Shown one piece after another: positions 21,852 through 35,211 of a DNA stretch of 64,000 nt. Made by a program: the position numbers and the translations under genes. The notes below the pieces were generated by a model. It was given only the letters and a program-made list of their open reading frames with translations, did no database searches and was not told the DNA's origin. Source of the DNA: Phanerodontia chrysosporium. Lineage: Eukaryota > Basidiomycota > Agaricomycetes > Polyporales > Phanerochaetaceae. The stretch is from contig MJGA01000004.1 of assembly GCA_001910725.1 (NCBI GenBank), positions 2,294,001-2,358,000 of the forward strand. The letters are read 5' to 3'. How positions within the stretch are numbered: position 1 is the first letter of the stretch; each line of letters starts with the position of its first letter.

Positions 21852-21961
21852 GGCAACACTGGGCAACACTGCTAGGCGACATCTCTTGGCAACTCTCTTT
21901 GGCGACACTCCTCGGCGACACTGGCGATATACTAGGCGGCATTGCTGGGCGACTCTTGGCC
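21852..21961. repeat. Degenerate GGCGACACT minisatellite
   Basis: About ten imperfect tandem units of 9-13 bp beginning GGCRACAYT, for example GGCAACACT, GGCGACATC and GGCGACACTCCTC. A related GGCGACACACTCCTC also occurs at about 21570-21585, inside the preceding region, so the array may once have been longer or the word may be dispersed locally. Confidence 0.7.
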
Positions 21962-22280
21962 ACCGACATGGATCAAGACCATCAAAAGGCGTGCCTCAAG
22001 AACCCTGCGTCGAAGACGTGTGCCTCAAGTGTCAAAGTGTGTGATAGTGGCCCGGATGGGCAGTTGAGTGGCCAATCGCCGCGCCTCATCCGGGTTCGCA
22101 GTGTGACCATGACGTTCGGGATGTGATGTCTGGTGCGTAGCCGTTTTTTGATATGTGGAGAGTCGCTCACTCCTTCGTAGGTTGGGAACGGGTCGAACAT
22201 CTCCAAAAGGGAGATCCATCCCAAGGTATGTTATCGCCGCCGTCCGAGGCTGATATGGATGTCGTAGATCTGGGGGCTTG

Positions 22281-22758
22281 AGGGGTGGTGGAGGGGAAGA
22301 CAAGTCGTGTCCCATTCAAACTGCGGGCGCGCTCAAGCACGGATATAACAAGACCAGCAACACTCATACCCCTCCGACACTGGGTATAGAGGTGGAGTTC
22401 AGGAGGTGGTGGCGGGGAAGACCCGGGCGAAGGCAAGACATACCCCTCCCGACAGCGGGTGTGCGCAATCCGCTGCAAGGATGATAATGCCAGGCAGATG
22501 ACTGACCTGGTGAAGACAAGTCGTGTCCCTCCCGACAGCGGGCGCGCGCAAGCCGTGAGTGAGTGAAGCAGTCTGACTCTGTCAGGGGTGGTGGCGGGAC
22601 AAGACCTGATGAAGACAAGTCGCGCTCCTTCCGGCAGCGGGCGCGCGCAATCCCGGTAAACATTATAGTGTACACCGGCTGACCATCAAGTGTCAGGGGT
22701 GGGGGTGGGCAAGACCTGGCGAAGACAAGTCGTGTCCAACAAGGGCACGCTCAAGGCC
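22281..22758. repeat. Five-copy degenerate tandem repeat
   Basis: A core of about 43 bp starting GAAGACAAGTCGTGTCC and ending GCGGGCGCGCGCAA recurs at about 22296, 22429, 22512, 22611 and 22721. Most copies are preceded by a G-rich AGGGGTGGTGGCGGG segment and an AAGACCTGG word. Spacing varies (83-133 bp) because the linkers differ. Copies 3 and 4 are the closest pair; the first and last are eroded. No terminal inverted repeats or coding frame were recognised, so this looks like an expanded non-coding unit rather than an insertion sequence. Confidence 0.75.
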
Positions 22759-23111
22759 TACGCTACGCTCCGTCCTTCCTACTTTCCTTGAGCTTTACTA
22801 ACTCTAACGGGGCAGCGATAAAACAAACGCCCCGTAAGTATCCTAATCTTGTGAGGTGATCGACGCCGAGACTGACACACTTACACTCGCGCAGGGAGTC
22901 GTTCGCTGGTCGGTAGTCTCTAGTGTAGATCCAATAAACATTCCTCATATCCACGAGTACAAGAGTGTGCGCGACATGTCTGATAGCGGCGACTCGAACG
23001 CGATAACAGTGGCGGGAGACGAAACTAGCGATGAGCGAGTCTAAATAGAGCGATTCCAGGGATCCGAGTCTAAGAGTACATCGACGCAACAATGAGAAAA
23101 TAGAAATGAGC
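22759..23111. other. Non-genic spacer downstream of the MFS gene
   Basis: Contains the presumed 3' UTR of the minus-strand transporter. No gene, repeat or RNA was recognised. Confidence 0.4.
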
Positions 23112-25235
23112 TCAGGTATAGCGATGCTTCGCCATGCGGCTCGCGCTGTAGTCGCCGAGAAGCGAAAGCAGACATACGACGACGACCCAGAAGTGGCCGC
23201 CGAGGATGTGGTGAGTGGTTGAGAATGCGAAGAGGGAGCTGTGCGGGCCCATGGCTATCAGACCACACCGTTCCTGTCAGACAGCACGACGTACCTGACA
23301 AACGGCGCGCCGACGGCGATACCCAGCATCTGTGAGAGCTCCGAGATGCTGTTCGTCGTCCCGAGCGCAATCGACGTCGGTGTGTGGTCCTTCGTGAGGA
23401 TCATCACAATCCTTGCCCCCAGCCTCGTCAGCACCGCCACCACACTCGAAACCAAGCAGAAGACCGCGCCGGACTCACGAGAACGCCAGCGTCCCGAGGC
23501 GGGACATGAACAGCATGAGCGTGACCGCGGCCCACAGGAGCGCGTCGTCCGCCGCGCCGCGCGGGTCGCGCCATCAGCGCCGGAGCCGCCGCCGCCCGCC
23601 GCGCGCGCCGCGAGCGCGTGCAGCAGCGGCATGAGCGCGAACGTCGCGGGCCACGTGAGCAGCGTCGCGCGGAAGACGGCGAGTGCGTCGAAGCGGCGGA
23701 GGAAGACGGGCAGCGCAGCCTTTAGCCCGATCGAGACGAGGCCCATGAGCGAGAGCGCGCTCGCGATCTTCTTCGGCTGTTCGCGGCGCGGTCAGCAACG
23801 CGGGCCGGGTGGGAGTGGATGGTGGGAGGGAGGGGACGCACGTTCATGGAGAGCCCGCCGTCCGCGACGGGCGTGTACGCGAGGAGCACGAAGCCCGCGG
23901 TGTAGCACGCCGCGATGAAGCCGAGCATCCACTGCGCGGCGCACAGCGCGCGCAGGACCGGCAGCGCGAGCAGGCTGCGCAGGCTCGGCGGCTTCTCGAT
24001 GGACAGCACCGGCGCCGCGGTCTCGCCTGGCTCGGGCTCGACAGTAAACGCGGGCGGCGGGGCCGACAGCTTTGGCGCCTTGTGCGGGTGCGTCTGTGCT
24101 CATGTTGAGGTCTGGCGGGCAGCTGGATTGCGGCGGACGCACCTCGCGGAGGTAGGAGACAGAGAGCAGCGCGGCGAGGACCCCAAAGGTCGCCGCAACT
24201 ATACCTGGGAGGATGTACGGGTATGCCCTGAAGAGCGCGTTGTCGAAGATCCCGCCGAGCTCGGTCGCGGGCTCCTCGAACGCGCCGCCGATGAGGGGGC
24301 TGCGTGGTACACGCTCAGCACACACCGCGCGTCAACGGAGAAATGAGGGGACGCGGGCGTGCGTACCCGATGACGAATCCCAGGGCGGAGACGATGTCGT
24401 AGAATGGGAACGCCGTCGACTGGTTGGATGTGTCCGAGAGCTCGCCGACGACGGAGTGGATGACGCCGATGAACCCGCTGAAGACGCCACCTGGGGACAT
24501 GTAACGCGTCAGTGAAGAGTTATTAGGCTAATCTGCAGAGGATACGCACTGAGAAAGCGTGCCGTGAGCGCCATGCCGAACGTCTGTGACGCGCCAAACA
24601 TGAGCGAGGAGAGGGCGAGGCCCAGCATGCCGAAGCCGATGACGGGCGTGCGCCCGACCCAATCTGCACCGCGCCACGGGAGGTCATAAGCCACCCCAAA
24701 CGAGACAACACGCGTGCAGACGCACCAGAGAGCCGGCCCCAGGCGTAGATGGTGAGGATCTGGCCCGCAGTGTGGCTGAAGGAGAGCAGGCCGGTGTAGT
24801 ATCCGACGTCCTGCGCGTTCGGGAGGTCGAAGCCTGCGACCATCTTGTTCACGTACGGCATACTCTGTGTGTTAGACACGGGCACGACGAGCTTGATGAG
24901 GTAGATGGCGGCGAGCTGGCGCGCGGGAGCGGCGTCGCTGCGGGCAGCGGTCCGCGACGCGTGCTAGTAGTTGGTGAGGACGAAAGCCGCGCGCCGCGCA
25001 CGCTGCCGTCGCCGTCGTCACTGTCTTCGGTGTGTGCAAGGAGCGGCGAGTCCTCGTGGTGCTCGTACGGGTCGCGGTATGCGTCCGCCTCGCGCGACAT
25101 GTCGGACGGAGGTAGGAAGGCGAAAGGTCGAGTGTCGTCGCTGCTCCGGGAGACACGCGGGGATGCTGGCTGCTGTGGGTGATCTGCGGCGGACGTAGGG
25201 AGGAGGGAGAGGTGTATATCTGCGGGAGGAGGCAT
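23112..25235 (-). CDS. Major facilitator superfamily transporter (DHA1-like)
   Basis: Twelve-helix secondary transporter resembling the YCR023C-type branch of the drug:H+ antiporter family; substrate unknown, plasma or vacuolar membrane. The hydrophilic N-terminus (25235 to about 24990) carries acidic and Ser-rich stretches. TM1 contains QLAAIYLIKLVVPVS. The A-loop between TM2 and TM3 reads WGRLSGADWVGRTPVIGFG, matching the family G-R-x-P signature. A long Ala/Gly-rich central loop separates the halves. The last helix ends in WVVVVCLLSLLGDYSA and the stop at 23112. At least seven short introns. The first (about 45 nt, near 24925-24970) is inferred from the frame change between the N-terminal tail and TM1. 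In the other frame the same DNA reads TPLPR, a motif typical just before TM1 in this family, so that junction deserves checking. Confidence 0.82.
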
Positions 25236-25565
25236 GCTCAGTCAGGGAGCGGATGGCCATGGGAGAACGCCGATGCCGTGTTTCAACCCACTTCTCGCGC
25301 AAGATAGCGTGAGGCGCGCAGCCATCCTCCCGCTGATTCCCGGAGCCTTCGTGGCGTGGGAGTCGACTCCGTGTGAGTATACTGGCGTGCTCTCACCGTT
25401 CCACTTGCGACAACTTTACAACACGCTGACATCCTCTGCATCAATTTTATCATTCAGAGCAGTTACTTTTACAGTGTACATTGTTTCACATCTCAAGCAA
25501 GATAAGGCTGACTACATGCACTTACAAATCTTCGGAATTGCGTCACTTTCACACCACGTGCATTC
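25236..25565. other. Intergenic spacer MFS / fasciclin gene
   Basis: About 330 bp holding the transporter promoter and the 3' end of the fasciclin gene, both on the minus strand. Nothing else was recognised. Confidence 0.4.
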
Positions 25566-27811
25566 TCAATCTTCGGCAGCCCAGGCAGGGAGCCACTCCT
25601 CCCACTCTTCCCAATCCTTGTCATTCTGCGCTTCGGCTTCGGCGGGGTCACGCACAAACGCCTCCGCGTCGTGCTTGTGGTGGTGATGCTTGCGCGGGCT
25701 GATCAGCTTCGAGACGACGTGCACCGCACCATTGCGCGCGGGCACGTCCGCAGCAACTGCGGGTAGGCCGTTGACGAACAACACAGTGGAATATTTCTTG
25801 TGCGGCAGGATCGCATGGAACTGCGCCACGTGCACCGCGAGCGTATGATTCTCGAGGAGCGTCGGCAGCGTAATGTTCACGGACCACACAGGCTTCGGGG
25901 CTGGGAATGGCCCGTGGTGCGGCGGAGGCGGAGGCGGTGGCGGAGGGTGATGGGGTGGCGGGGGGCCTGGTGGGCCTGAACAGGAGCATCGGGGAGGAAG
26001 AGAAGCACCGTTCGGGCCCACGAATGGGGACCGGACCCACATGCGCACGGGCGGGACGGGCGGAGGCGGGAACTGAGCGGGCAAAGGTGGAGGGGAGCAT
26101 TGACGGCCTGCGAACGCACAGTTGCAACGCGTAGTTCCCATACGCGAGTTTACGATCCGCTCAGCGCCACGGATCCATTCCTCAGGCTCGTCGTACTCGC
26201 CGGACGCGAAACCGTATCCATCGCGCTCTGGGAAAGCGCGCTCTGCAAGGATATGCGGATCTACGAATCTGTCGAACGCCGAGTGCGAACCAACCATTTC
26301 GTCAGACGAGTCGCACTGACCGCCCTCCGAGTGACAGAGGAGGCAGAAATCGTCAAAGTCGTAAGCAGTCGGAATATGGTCGAATTGATCATCTTCGACG
26401 CTGACAGCGTTACGACGGATGGCGACATCTTCATCGGAGGCGTTATGAACCCAATCTGACGTATTGTTCAGCGAGCTGACTCAGGTCGGAATATTATACC
26501 GACTTACTGGTGTGGAGGACAAATTCGGGCACAGTGTGGAAAGCCAGTATTTTCTTCAACGCGCGTTGTCCGAACGGCGAGAATAGGAAGAATTTCAGCC
26601 TTCTGGGCAGACGGTGAAACGCTGCGTTGGTCGGCGCGAAGAACGTGAGAGCGGGATTGCCCTCTAGCGTCTTCGACTCCTTAACCCAATGCCAGTCGAT
26701 GGCATGGGTAAAGTTCACGCGTTGAATGGCAGACGTCTGCACATCATGAGCCATAAAGAAACTAATTCGTGCAAAGTATAGAAAACTCACCAAAGTCGAG
26801 AAATGATCGGAGAAGGCGAAGAGCGTCGTGAAGATGGAAGGAGGCGGGAAGAGGGGGTGGTTTACCACGTGAATGAGGCCTAGGGTTGTGTCAGACATGA
26901 AGAAGACGACCGAGGAAACGACTCACCATTCTTTGTCTTCACGTCAGCAAACACTACATTCGCGTAGAAATTGAGGGTTAGAGTCGGCTTCAGGAGGCGG
27001 GGCGGCTGTGCTACACGCAAGCGCAAGGGCTCGCCGTCGAACGACCCGTCATGCAGGGTCAACGCTGTAGGATAGGTGGTGTTCTTCGCGAGATCATGTG
27101 CAGGAAGCTCGGCAGGCAATATGTGATACTTCAATACAGCGGTCACAATTGCCTTGATGATCTTCTTCTTGCGCTCCTTGTCGTCGTGGTCATCATCATT
27201 GACATCAAGGAGCTGATCGCTGACAAAGCCTTCAAGCGCAGCAAACAGCTCGAGCTCGTCCGCGGTATCGGTGACGTCACTGGAGAAGAACGCCTCGACA
27301 CCGACCGCGTCGAACTCGGTGTTTCTATGGTGCTTGTGCTTGCCGTGGCGTTTGGGCGGCTTGAGAGCACGATCGGGCGGAGCGAAGAAGGTCACGCTAA
27401 TGACGACCTTTAGAAAATGCATGGCATCGATAGATCGCTGCACGCACCTCTGGGAGGAGTCATTCAGGATAGAAGTCACTTCATCAGAAAAGTTGACGAG
27501 CTTGTACACGCGAGAGAACCTGTGAAGTGCGGAGGTCAGCGGGGCGCGCAGGGCGAGACGGGAGCCACGCACCTCTCATCAGCCTCGAGGGCCTGGAAGA
27601 TCGTCTTGTCGTCGACCTTCGGGTGGTGCGGGCCATGGTGCGGATCGTGGGGGAGGTGGCCAGGCGGGCCGGGGTGGGGCGGGCTGGCGAGGCCGGCGAC
27701 CCACTGCGCGGGATTGGCGTCGTCTTGATACGGGGCGAACGGCTGCGCGCCGGGCACGGCGGCCACGGCGAGGACGAAGCTGAGCAGCGCGGCGACGCTG
27801 CGGGTACGCAT
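25566..27811 (-). CDS. Secreted fasciclin (FAS1) domain protein
   Basis: Cell-surface or extracellular protein with two fasciclin folds, a family involved in fungal adhesion and wall organisation. The ATG at 27811 is followed by a clear signal peptide (RTRSVAALLSFVLAVAAVPG); an in-frame ATG at 27874 would bury it. A His/Pro-rich spacer follows. FAS1-1 runs from about 27570 to 26880 and includes VTFFAPPDRALK and LKYHILPAELPAHDL. FAS1-2 spans about 26760-26500, with LTFFAPTNAAFHRLPRRLK and ILAFHTVPEFVLHT. A third segment (25566-26297) has an acidic stretch, a Cys-containing poly-Pro/His region and a late FAS1-like end (NGAVHVVSKLISP). About 600 residues. No C-terminal GPI signal is evident: the tail is acidic and Trp-rich. 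Confidence 0.82.
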
Positions 27812-28837
27812 GGTGGTCGCAGCGAGAGGGCAAGGCGTGTTGGCAGACAGGGGGAGGACGGCGTCATCCCGCATTCAAATACACTGCGTGCGCGGGCGCC
27901 ATCTCGCGCTGTCCGCAGCGTGTTCGAGGCCGCTGCGGGGCCGATACGTCGCTGCGATGACCTCCGACGCTCCGCACTGGAGCACGCCTGCGTGTCTTGT
28001 GTCTGCTGCTGCCGCGAGTCGGTGGAGGGAGCCGTGGGCTGGAGGGGGGCGGACGAGCTGAAACGAGCGACGCACCGCGTTTCTCACCCACCCAGGATGG
28101 TTCCGCAGGGTCGTCATCGCGGATGCAGGTATTGCAAATCGCCGTCGAGCAGTCGTATGTCGTCTGCCCGCGGCACGGATTTCATAGGGCGACATACGCA
28201 TCCGGGACCGCCGCTCAGCGGAGAGAGGCTCAAGCCCTCTTCGGGTCCCCGTACGGCTACATTGCACGCACACGGGGTCCCACGCGCACGACCCCCGTGG
28301 ACCCCGTAGCGCTCGCGACAGGTCCTGGTCGCCGGCACAGTCGCAGGCCCCCGCATTCCCATCCCCATTAACGCACTCTGCACACCAGGCAAAGGGACTG
28401 GTGCAGATTCGGCTACATCGGACACCAGCCTGGCCTCCGGGGCTCCGCACTCGCCTAGACGGTGCCTGGCTGCAGGCGGACCTCTTCGCGCGCGCCCACT
28501 TCACCACCCCTCACACCTCGCCCAGAGCGCGTGTTGACCGGTACTGCGCACCCCGCCGTGGCAGTATGTCTGCCAGACTTCCATGCTTGAAGAATGCTGG
28601 AAAAGGCTTCTCTGACCCTCTTGGCATCGCCTACCTTCTCTGGACATCCCAAGCTTTATATCCCATTACGTTTCGCACTCGCAGTCAGAGTTTCGTTAGA
28701 CTCGTATGAAAGGACGATCCATTCTGTCGTGAGGAAATGTCGTGCCATGGGTTGGGTGTTTGTAATGTCCGAAGGCGGTGGAGCTTCTCCATATACGTAC
28801 AGTTGCAGCGTGACCCGCTGCGGGTATAATTCGTCAT
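27812..28837. other. Intergenic spacer fasciclin gene / VMA1
   Basis: About 1 kb, GC-rich, with overlapping frames on both strands (for example 27527-28309 and 27875-28507) that have random composition and no domain. It holds the fasciclin promoter and the VMA1 3' UTR. Confidence 0.45.
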
Positions 28838-31167
28838 CTATTCGACCAGCTGGCGGAAACGCTCCTGGATCTCATTGTACAGCGCATCCATCTTCGTCTT
28901 GATCGACTCCTTGCCTTGTGTAGGGGACTGACCAACGCTTGAGTAAAATGAAACACACCATGCTCCACGTCACGGAACTCACCTCGAACTTCATTTGCGA
29001 GAGCTTGAACATCAGGTCGCCCGCCGAATCCCTGATCTTGGCAAACGTGATGTCACCCGTCGCAACAGCCTTCAGGGCCGCGTCGTGGAACGCGACAAAG
29101 TTCTTGAGCATCGCACTCGTCTTGTAGAAGGGGCAGAAGCGGTCGTATTCACTCATGCCGTTTTGTTGCAGGAAATCATCCTTGAGCATACGCGCTACTT
29201 CCAGCGTAATCTTGTCGGCCTCGCCCAAAGCGCTCTTACCGACAAGCTGCACGATTTCGGCAAGATCCTCCTCTTTCTGGAGGATCTCCTTCGTCTTTGT
29301 CCGCAGCTCGACGAAGCCGGGCTCGGTTGCCTCGTAGTGGGGCTCGAGGACCTTCGTGTACTTCGAGTAGGAGACGTTCCAGTTGACGGATGGGAAGTGC
29401 TTCCGCTGGGCAAGACGCTTGTCGAGACCCCAGAACACCTGAACAATACCGAGCGTGGCGGAAGTGACAGGATCTGAGAAATCACCACCGGGTGGAGAAA
29501 CACTGTAGATACGTCAGGGTGTGTCGATACGCAGCCTAGTCGAGACACTTACGCGCCGACGATGGAGACAGTGCCTTGGCGAACGGGGTTACCCAAGCAG
29601 GTAACCTTGCCCGCACGCTCGTAGAAGCCTGCAAGCTTGGTACCGAGGTATGCCGGATAGCCAGAGTCCGCAGGCATTTCTGCGAGACGACCAGAGATTT
29701 CACGGAGAGCCTCAGCCCAGCGAGACGTCGAGTCTGCCATCATCGCGACGTTCCTGCCCTGGTCACGCCAGTACTCGGCCAGGGTGATACCGGTGTAGAT
29801 AGACGCCTCACGAGCGGCCACAGGCATGTTGGAGGTGTTGGCAACAAGTGTTGTGCGCTTCATGATAGGCTCTTGGCGGTCACCGACCTCCATCGTCAGC
29901 TCGGGGAACTATAGCGCACAGTCAACGGAGATCATAAGATGAGAAACAGGGTTTACTTACGTCCATCAATACTTCAGCCATCTACACAACTCCATTTAGC
30001 CAAGGAAGGCGGTCAGTTATGTTTTCAGACTTACCTCATTTCCTCGCTCGCCACAACCGACGTAAACCATGATATCACTGTTCGAGTACTTCGAGATGGC
30101 TTGCGAAATGACCGTCTTGCCGCATCCGAATGCTCCTGGAATGGCAGTGGTACCACCCTGCACACAAGGGAAGAGCGCATCGAGAATACGCTGTCCGGTG
30201 AGAAGAGGATAATCCGCAGTGTGCTTCTCCGCAACAGGTCGGGGCGCCCGGACAGGCCAGACTTGCATCATGGTGTGCTTCGACACCTTGCCCTCAAATT
30301 CGGTTTCCAGAACAATGTCCTGCACGCAAAAATTGAATATGGATCCATGTATGCGCGTCGAAAACGTACGTTAACTGCATAGCTGCCCTTTTCTGCAATG
30401 CGAGTAATGGTACCGAGCGCGCGAGGCGAGAGCATAACCTTGTGGTCATTGACCAGCGAGTTCTCGTACACCTTTCCGAAGATGTCACCACCTGATATGT
30501 GGTCTCCGACCTGGCGAACACATCCAAACAACGCTTAGCTTCCTTGTTCTGACGTCATGCCAGCGTACGCACCTGGAAGTTGAGAGGATCGAAGTCCCAC
30601 TTCAGAGACCTGTCCAGTGCCTCGGTGTTGATGCCCCTTGGAATATAGATAGACTTCGACAGCTCTTGGATAGACTACTAGACGTAAGGCGTCTGAGACA
30701 TCGTTATCATGATATGGACTTACTCGCAGTGGTCGCTGAATACCATCGACAATGTTCTCCATGAGACCTACACAAAGTTAGGTAATGGCACGCCTATATG
30801 ATGGGAGAAGACGTACCGGGGCCGAGCTCGACACTCAAAGGCTTCCCCGTTCGCAGTACGGGATCACCAACTGTAACTCCGGATGTCTCCTCATAAACTT
30901 GAATCGTAGCCTTGTCCGCATCGATCCTGATGACCTCTACGCGTTTCTCAACGTTCACGCGCACAAAGTATAAGATTGACAGTACTGCACACCTCCTACA
31001 AGCTCATCGTGGCCGACACGGACGAGTTCGTACATGGCTGAGCCGGTCATGTTCTCAGCGATGACGACGGGACCGGACACGCCAAAGACTTGTCCGAAGC
31101 GCGACTCGCGCTCCTCATCGCGGACCTTAGGAAGGTCTCTCTTCGCATTCTGTAGTGCGCCGGCCAT
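28838..31167 (-). CDS. VMA1: V-type proton ATPase catalytic subunit A
   Basis: ATP-hydrolysing subunit of the V1 sector that acidifies vacuoles and endosomes. The protein opens at 31167 with [16 protein letters not shown]. Then come [16 protein letters not shown], the non-homologous region ([27 protein letters not shown]), the P-loop [36 protein letters not shown] and [20 protein letters not shown]. The C-terminal domain ends in [12 protein letters not shown] at 28838. About eight short introns. Length is normal for the family. The P-loop region is uninterrupted, so the VDE intein known from some yeast VMA1 genes is absent. It is divergent from RPT1 across 205 bp. Confidence 0.96.
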
Positions 31168-31372
31168 GGTCGTGAGTGTCGGCGGCGGTGTGGTTAGAGT
31201 CGTCCGGGGTGGTAGTCGTCACTGAAGCTGCGCCAGACCCGATGATGAAGGCGTAGGAGCCTGGCCGCTCCCGATTAGGCAGGCAGGCGCTTACCTGGGT
31301 CGACGCGTACAGAGTGACGCGTCGCTTACCACACTGCTTCACCTCACACACCGACCACCACGACCGACAAAC
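31168..31372. promoter_or_regulatory. Divergent VMA1/RPT1 promoter with two ACGCGT boxes
   Basis: A 205-bp gap between divergent start codons. It contains two identical palindromic ACGCGT words at 31303-31308 and 31317-31322, 14 bp apart and in the same phase (GACGCGT). ACGCGT is the core bound by MBF-type regulators in yeasts (established). That it acts here is inference. No TATA box was seen. Confidence 0.4.
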
Positions 31373-33346
<1,974 letters not shown>

Positions 33347-35211
33347 ATCTCTTCGACCGGATATGTACGATACTTCTGAGGGCTCTATCTTATATTCTCA
33401 TGATTCATCGCTGCGCTGCGACTGGCTGTGAATTTTCCGGCACGCACATGACCTTCCCGCGCTGAGAGTGCTCCGTCGATCGCGTCTGGGACAGATGAAG
33501 GAGACACGCCCAGGATCATGAGGTCATTCCAGGTCATTCCGCGCGGCTGGACGGACGGCTTTCCTTGCGGCTTGAGTGCAGGCTCGTCGCTGTGAGTCAG
33601 CCCGTCGTACGTCTCCTGTCGATGGATGCATGAGATGATATCAGATACCCCTCTGCGTGGGTGTGGTTAGGACGGCCCTGCCGTACTGCCGCTACCTATA
33701 TACCTTTGTCCTCCGTGCTGCTCAGTTGGGGTCGCTCGGACGAGCATGTTTCATGTGTACGGAAATGAGTGTGCCGCTTGGAAAGCGTTGTAGACGATTG
33801 AATGACAGTCGACGGAGGCTTTGCTTCGCCGTACACTTTGCAGGAGCAGCACGCCCTTTGTGTTTGAAGACAAGTGTAGGTGGCGGGCAAATCTCGATTT
33901 TGTGATGGCATCAGCGCTTTTGCAACGTTGGATGGCATTGCCTTTTCGGATCGGACGAGGAGTGTAGGTTCGTACCTGCAGAAAACTTAGCTAAGCCTTG
34001 TTGTTCTTTTCCGCCGTCCACCTGGCTACCAACCGACAAAGCTTGTCGTAACATGTCTCCAGATCCCTTTTTAATTGCAGCCGGAGCTTTTGCCGCGATT
34101 ATCTCGTCGGTCTCTCTGTGATACTCGTGCTGTCTATTTTGCCTTCTGGCACGCTGCCCTTCCGGACCGCTCAGCGCATCCAAAAACCTTGTGCTGCGCT
34201 CCGAGCCGTCAGAACCTGATTGCGACTGGTTGCCGCAGATTTCCCCGGTGGCGGGCGTCTTCCATCGCGGAATGGGCGGGTAGCCAGCAGCGCGAGGTCT
34301 CCTCGCTCACCGCTCCTCCCGCTGCCACCTGCTCGCCCCTCGACACACGCTCCGCCTGCCTCGCGCCGCTCGCTCTGGCGCAATCGTCGCCTTATCCGAT
34401 GATCGACCGTCCCTGACTTCTGCCCCTCCCCGCACTCGTCTGCTCCGTCGGTGGCACTCCCTCTGGGAAAATGCCGCGCGGCCGCACCGGCCTCCAGACA
34501 GGTCGCTCCCGCGACACGGTGCGCACAGTGCGGCTCCCCGGCCTCGTCTGCACAGACGTGCTCTGTCCGCCTCGTCCTCCTGGCGCGCCTCGCCTGCCCC
34601 GTGGCCCCGCCTGCCCCGTCTACCCTGGGCCCTTCGCGCCTTCGCGATGGCCGAAGCCGCTGCGCCCATGCTGGTCCTCGGCGGTGGCCGTGCGCTGCCG
34701 CACGCGGTCATCGACGCCTTCTAGGTTCGGCCGGGCGATCGTCCAGGGCCGGGAGGCACCCAGGCGGCCCCGACGCCGGCTGTGATGCCCTCCCCACGGT
34801 CTATCCTCCGCAGGTGCATGCCGGGCAGTAGGGCGATTGAGTCGGCGGAGGGCTGGCAGCCTCGAGGCTCGGGGCAGGCTTACAGGCGTGTAGTGCGTCG
34901 CCCTGTATCTAGATGCATTGAAAGAGAGTCGACCACAGTCTGTTCGAATCGACAAGGATGAGGCTACGCCATCTCTTCCGTCACTCCGTGCCGCACGAAG
35001 AACCCTACCGCAGGCGAGCCAAGCTCAAGCGTCCCACGTTCCCGCGAAGGTATGACAGACGACAAACAAGATAATAGATTCACAAGGAGTACACAACGAG
35101 CGGCGGACAGTTGTACCGGACTACTGAGCCTTAAACGGAACCAAGTACTTAACAGTGTAACTCGGGCGCAACATTCGTGGCGAAACGACCGATAGGGAGA
35201 TAACCAGGCTG
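33347..35211. other. Gene-poor region downstream of RPT1
   Basis: About 1.9 kb without a recognisable gene. A short direct repeat (AGGTCATTCC twice, about 33521-33540) and a GC-rich, C-biased block (34230-34830) with long but random frames on both strands are present. Nothing resembles a protein family. Confidence 0.45.

Noticed and set aside
22281..22758. CRISPR array
   Set aside because: Repeats are degenerate, spacing varies and the sequence is eukaryotic; there are no cas genes.
27527..28507. Long frames on both strands between the fasciclin gene and VMA1
   Set aside because: Overlapping opposite-strand frames with low-complexity Arg/Ala content and no domain.
29900..30330. Intein in VMA1
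   Set aside because: The P-loop GAFGCGKT and its surroundings are continuous, so no intein is inserted at the yeast position.
34307..34955. Arg-rich frames in the GC-rich block after RPT1
   Set aside because: They exist on both strands simultaneously and lack a start context or domain.
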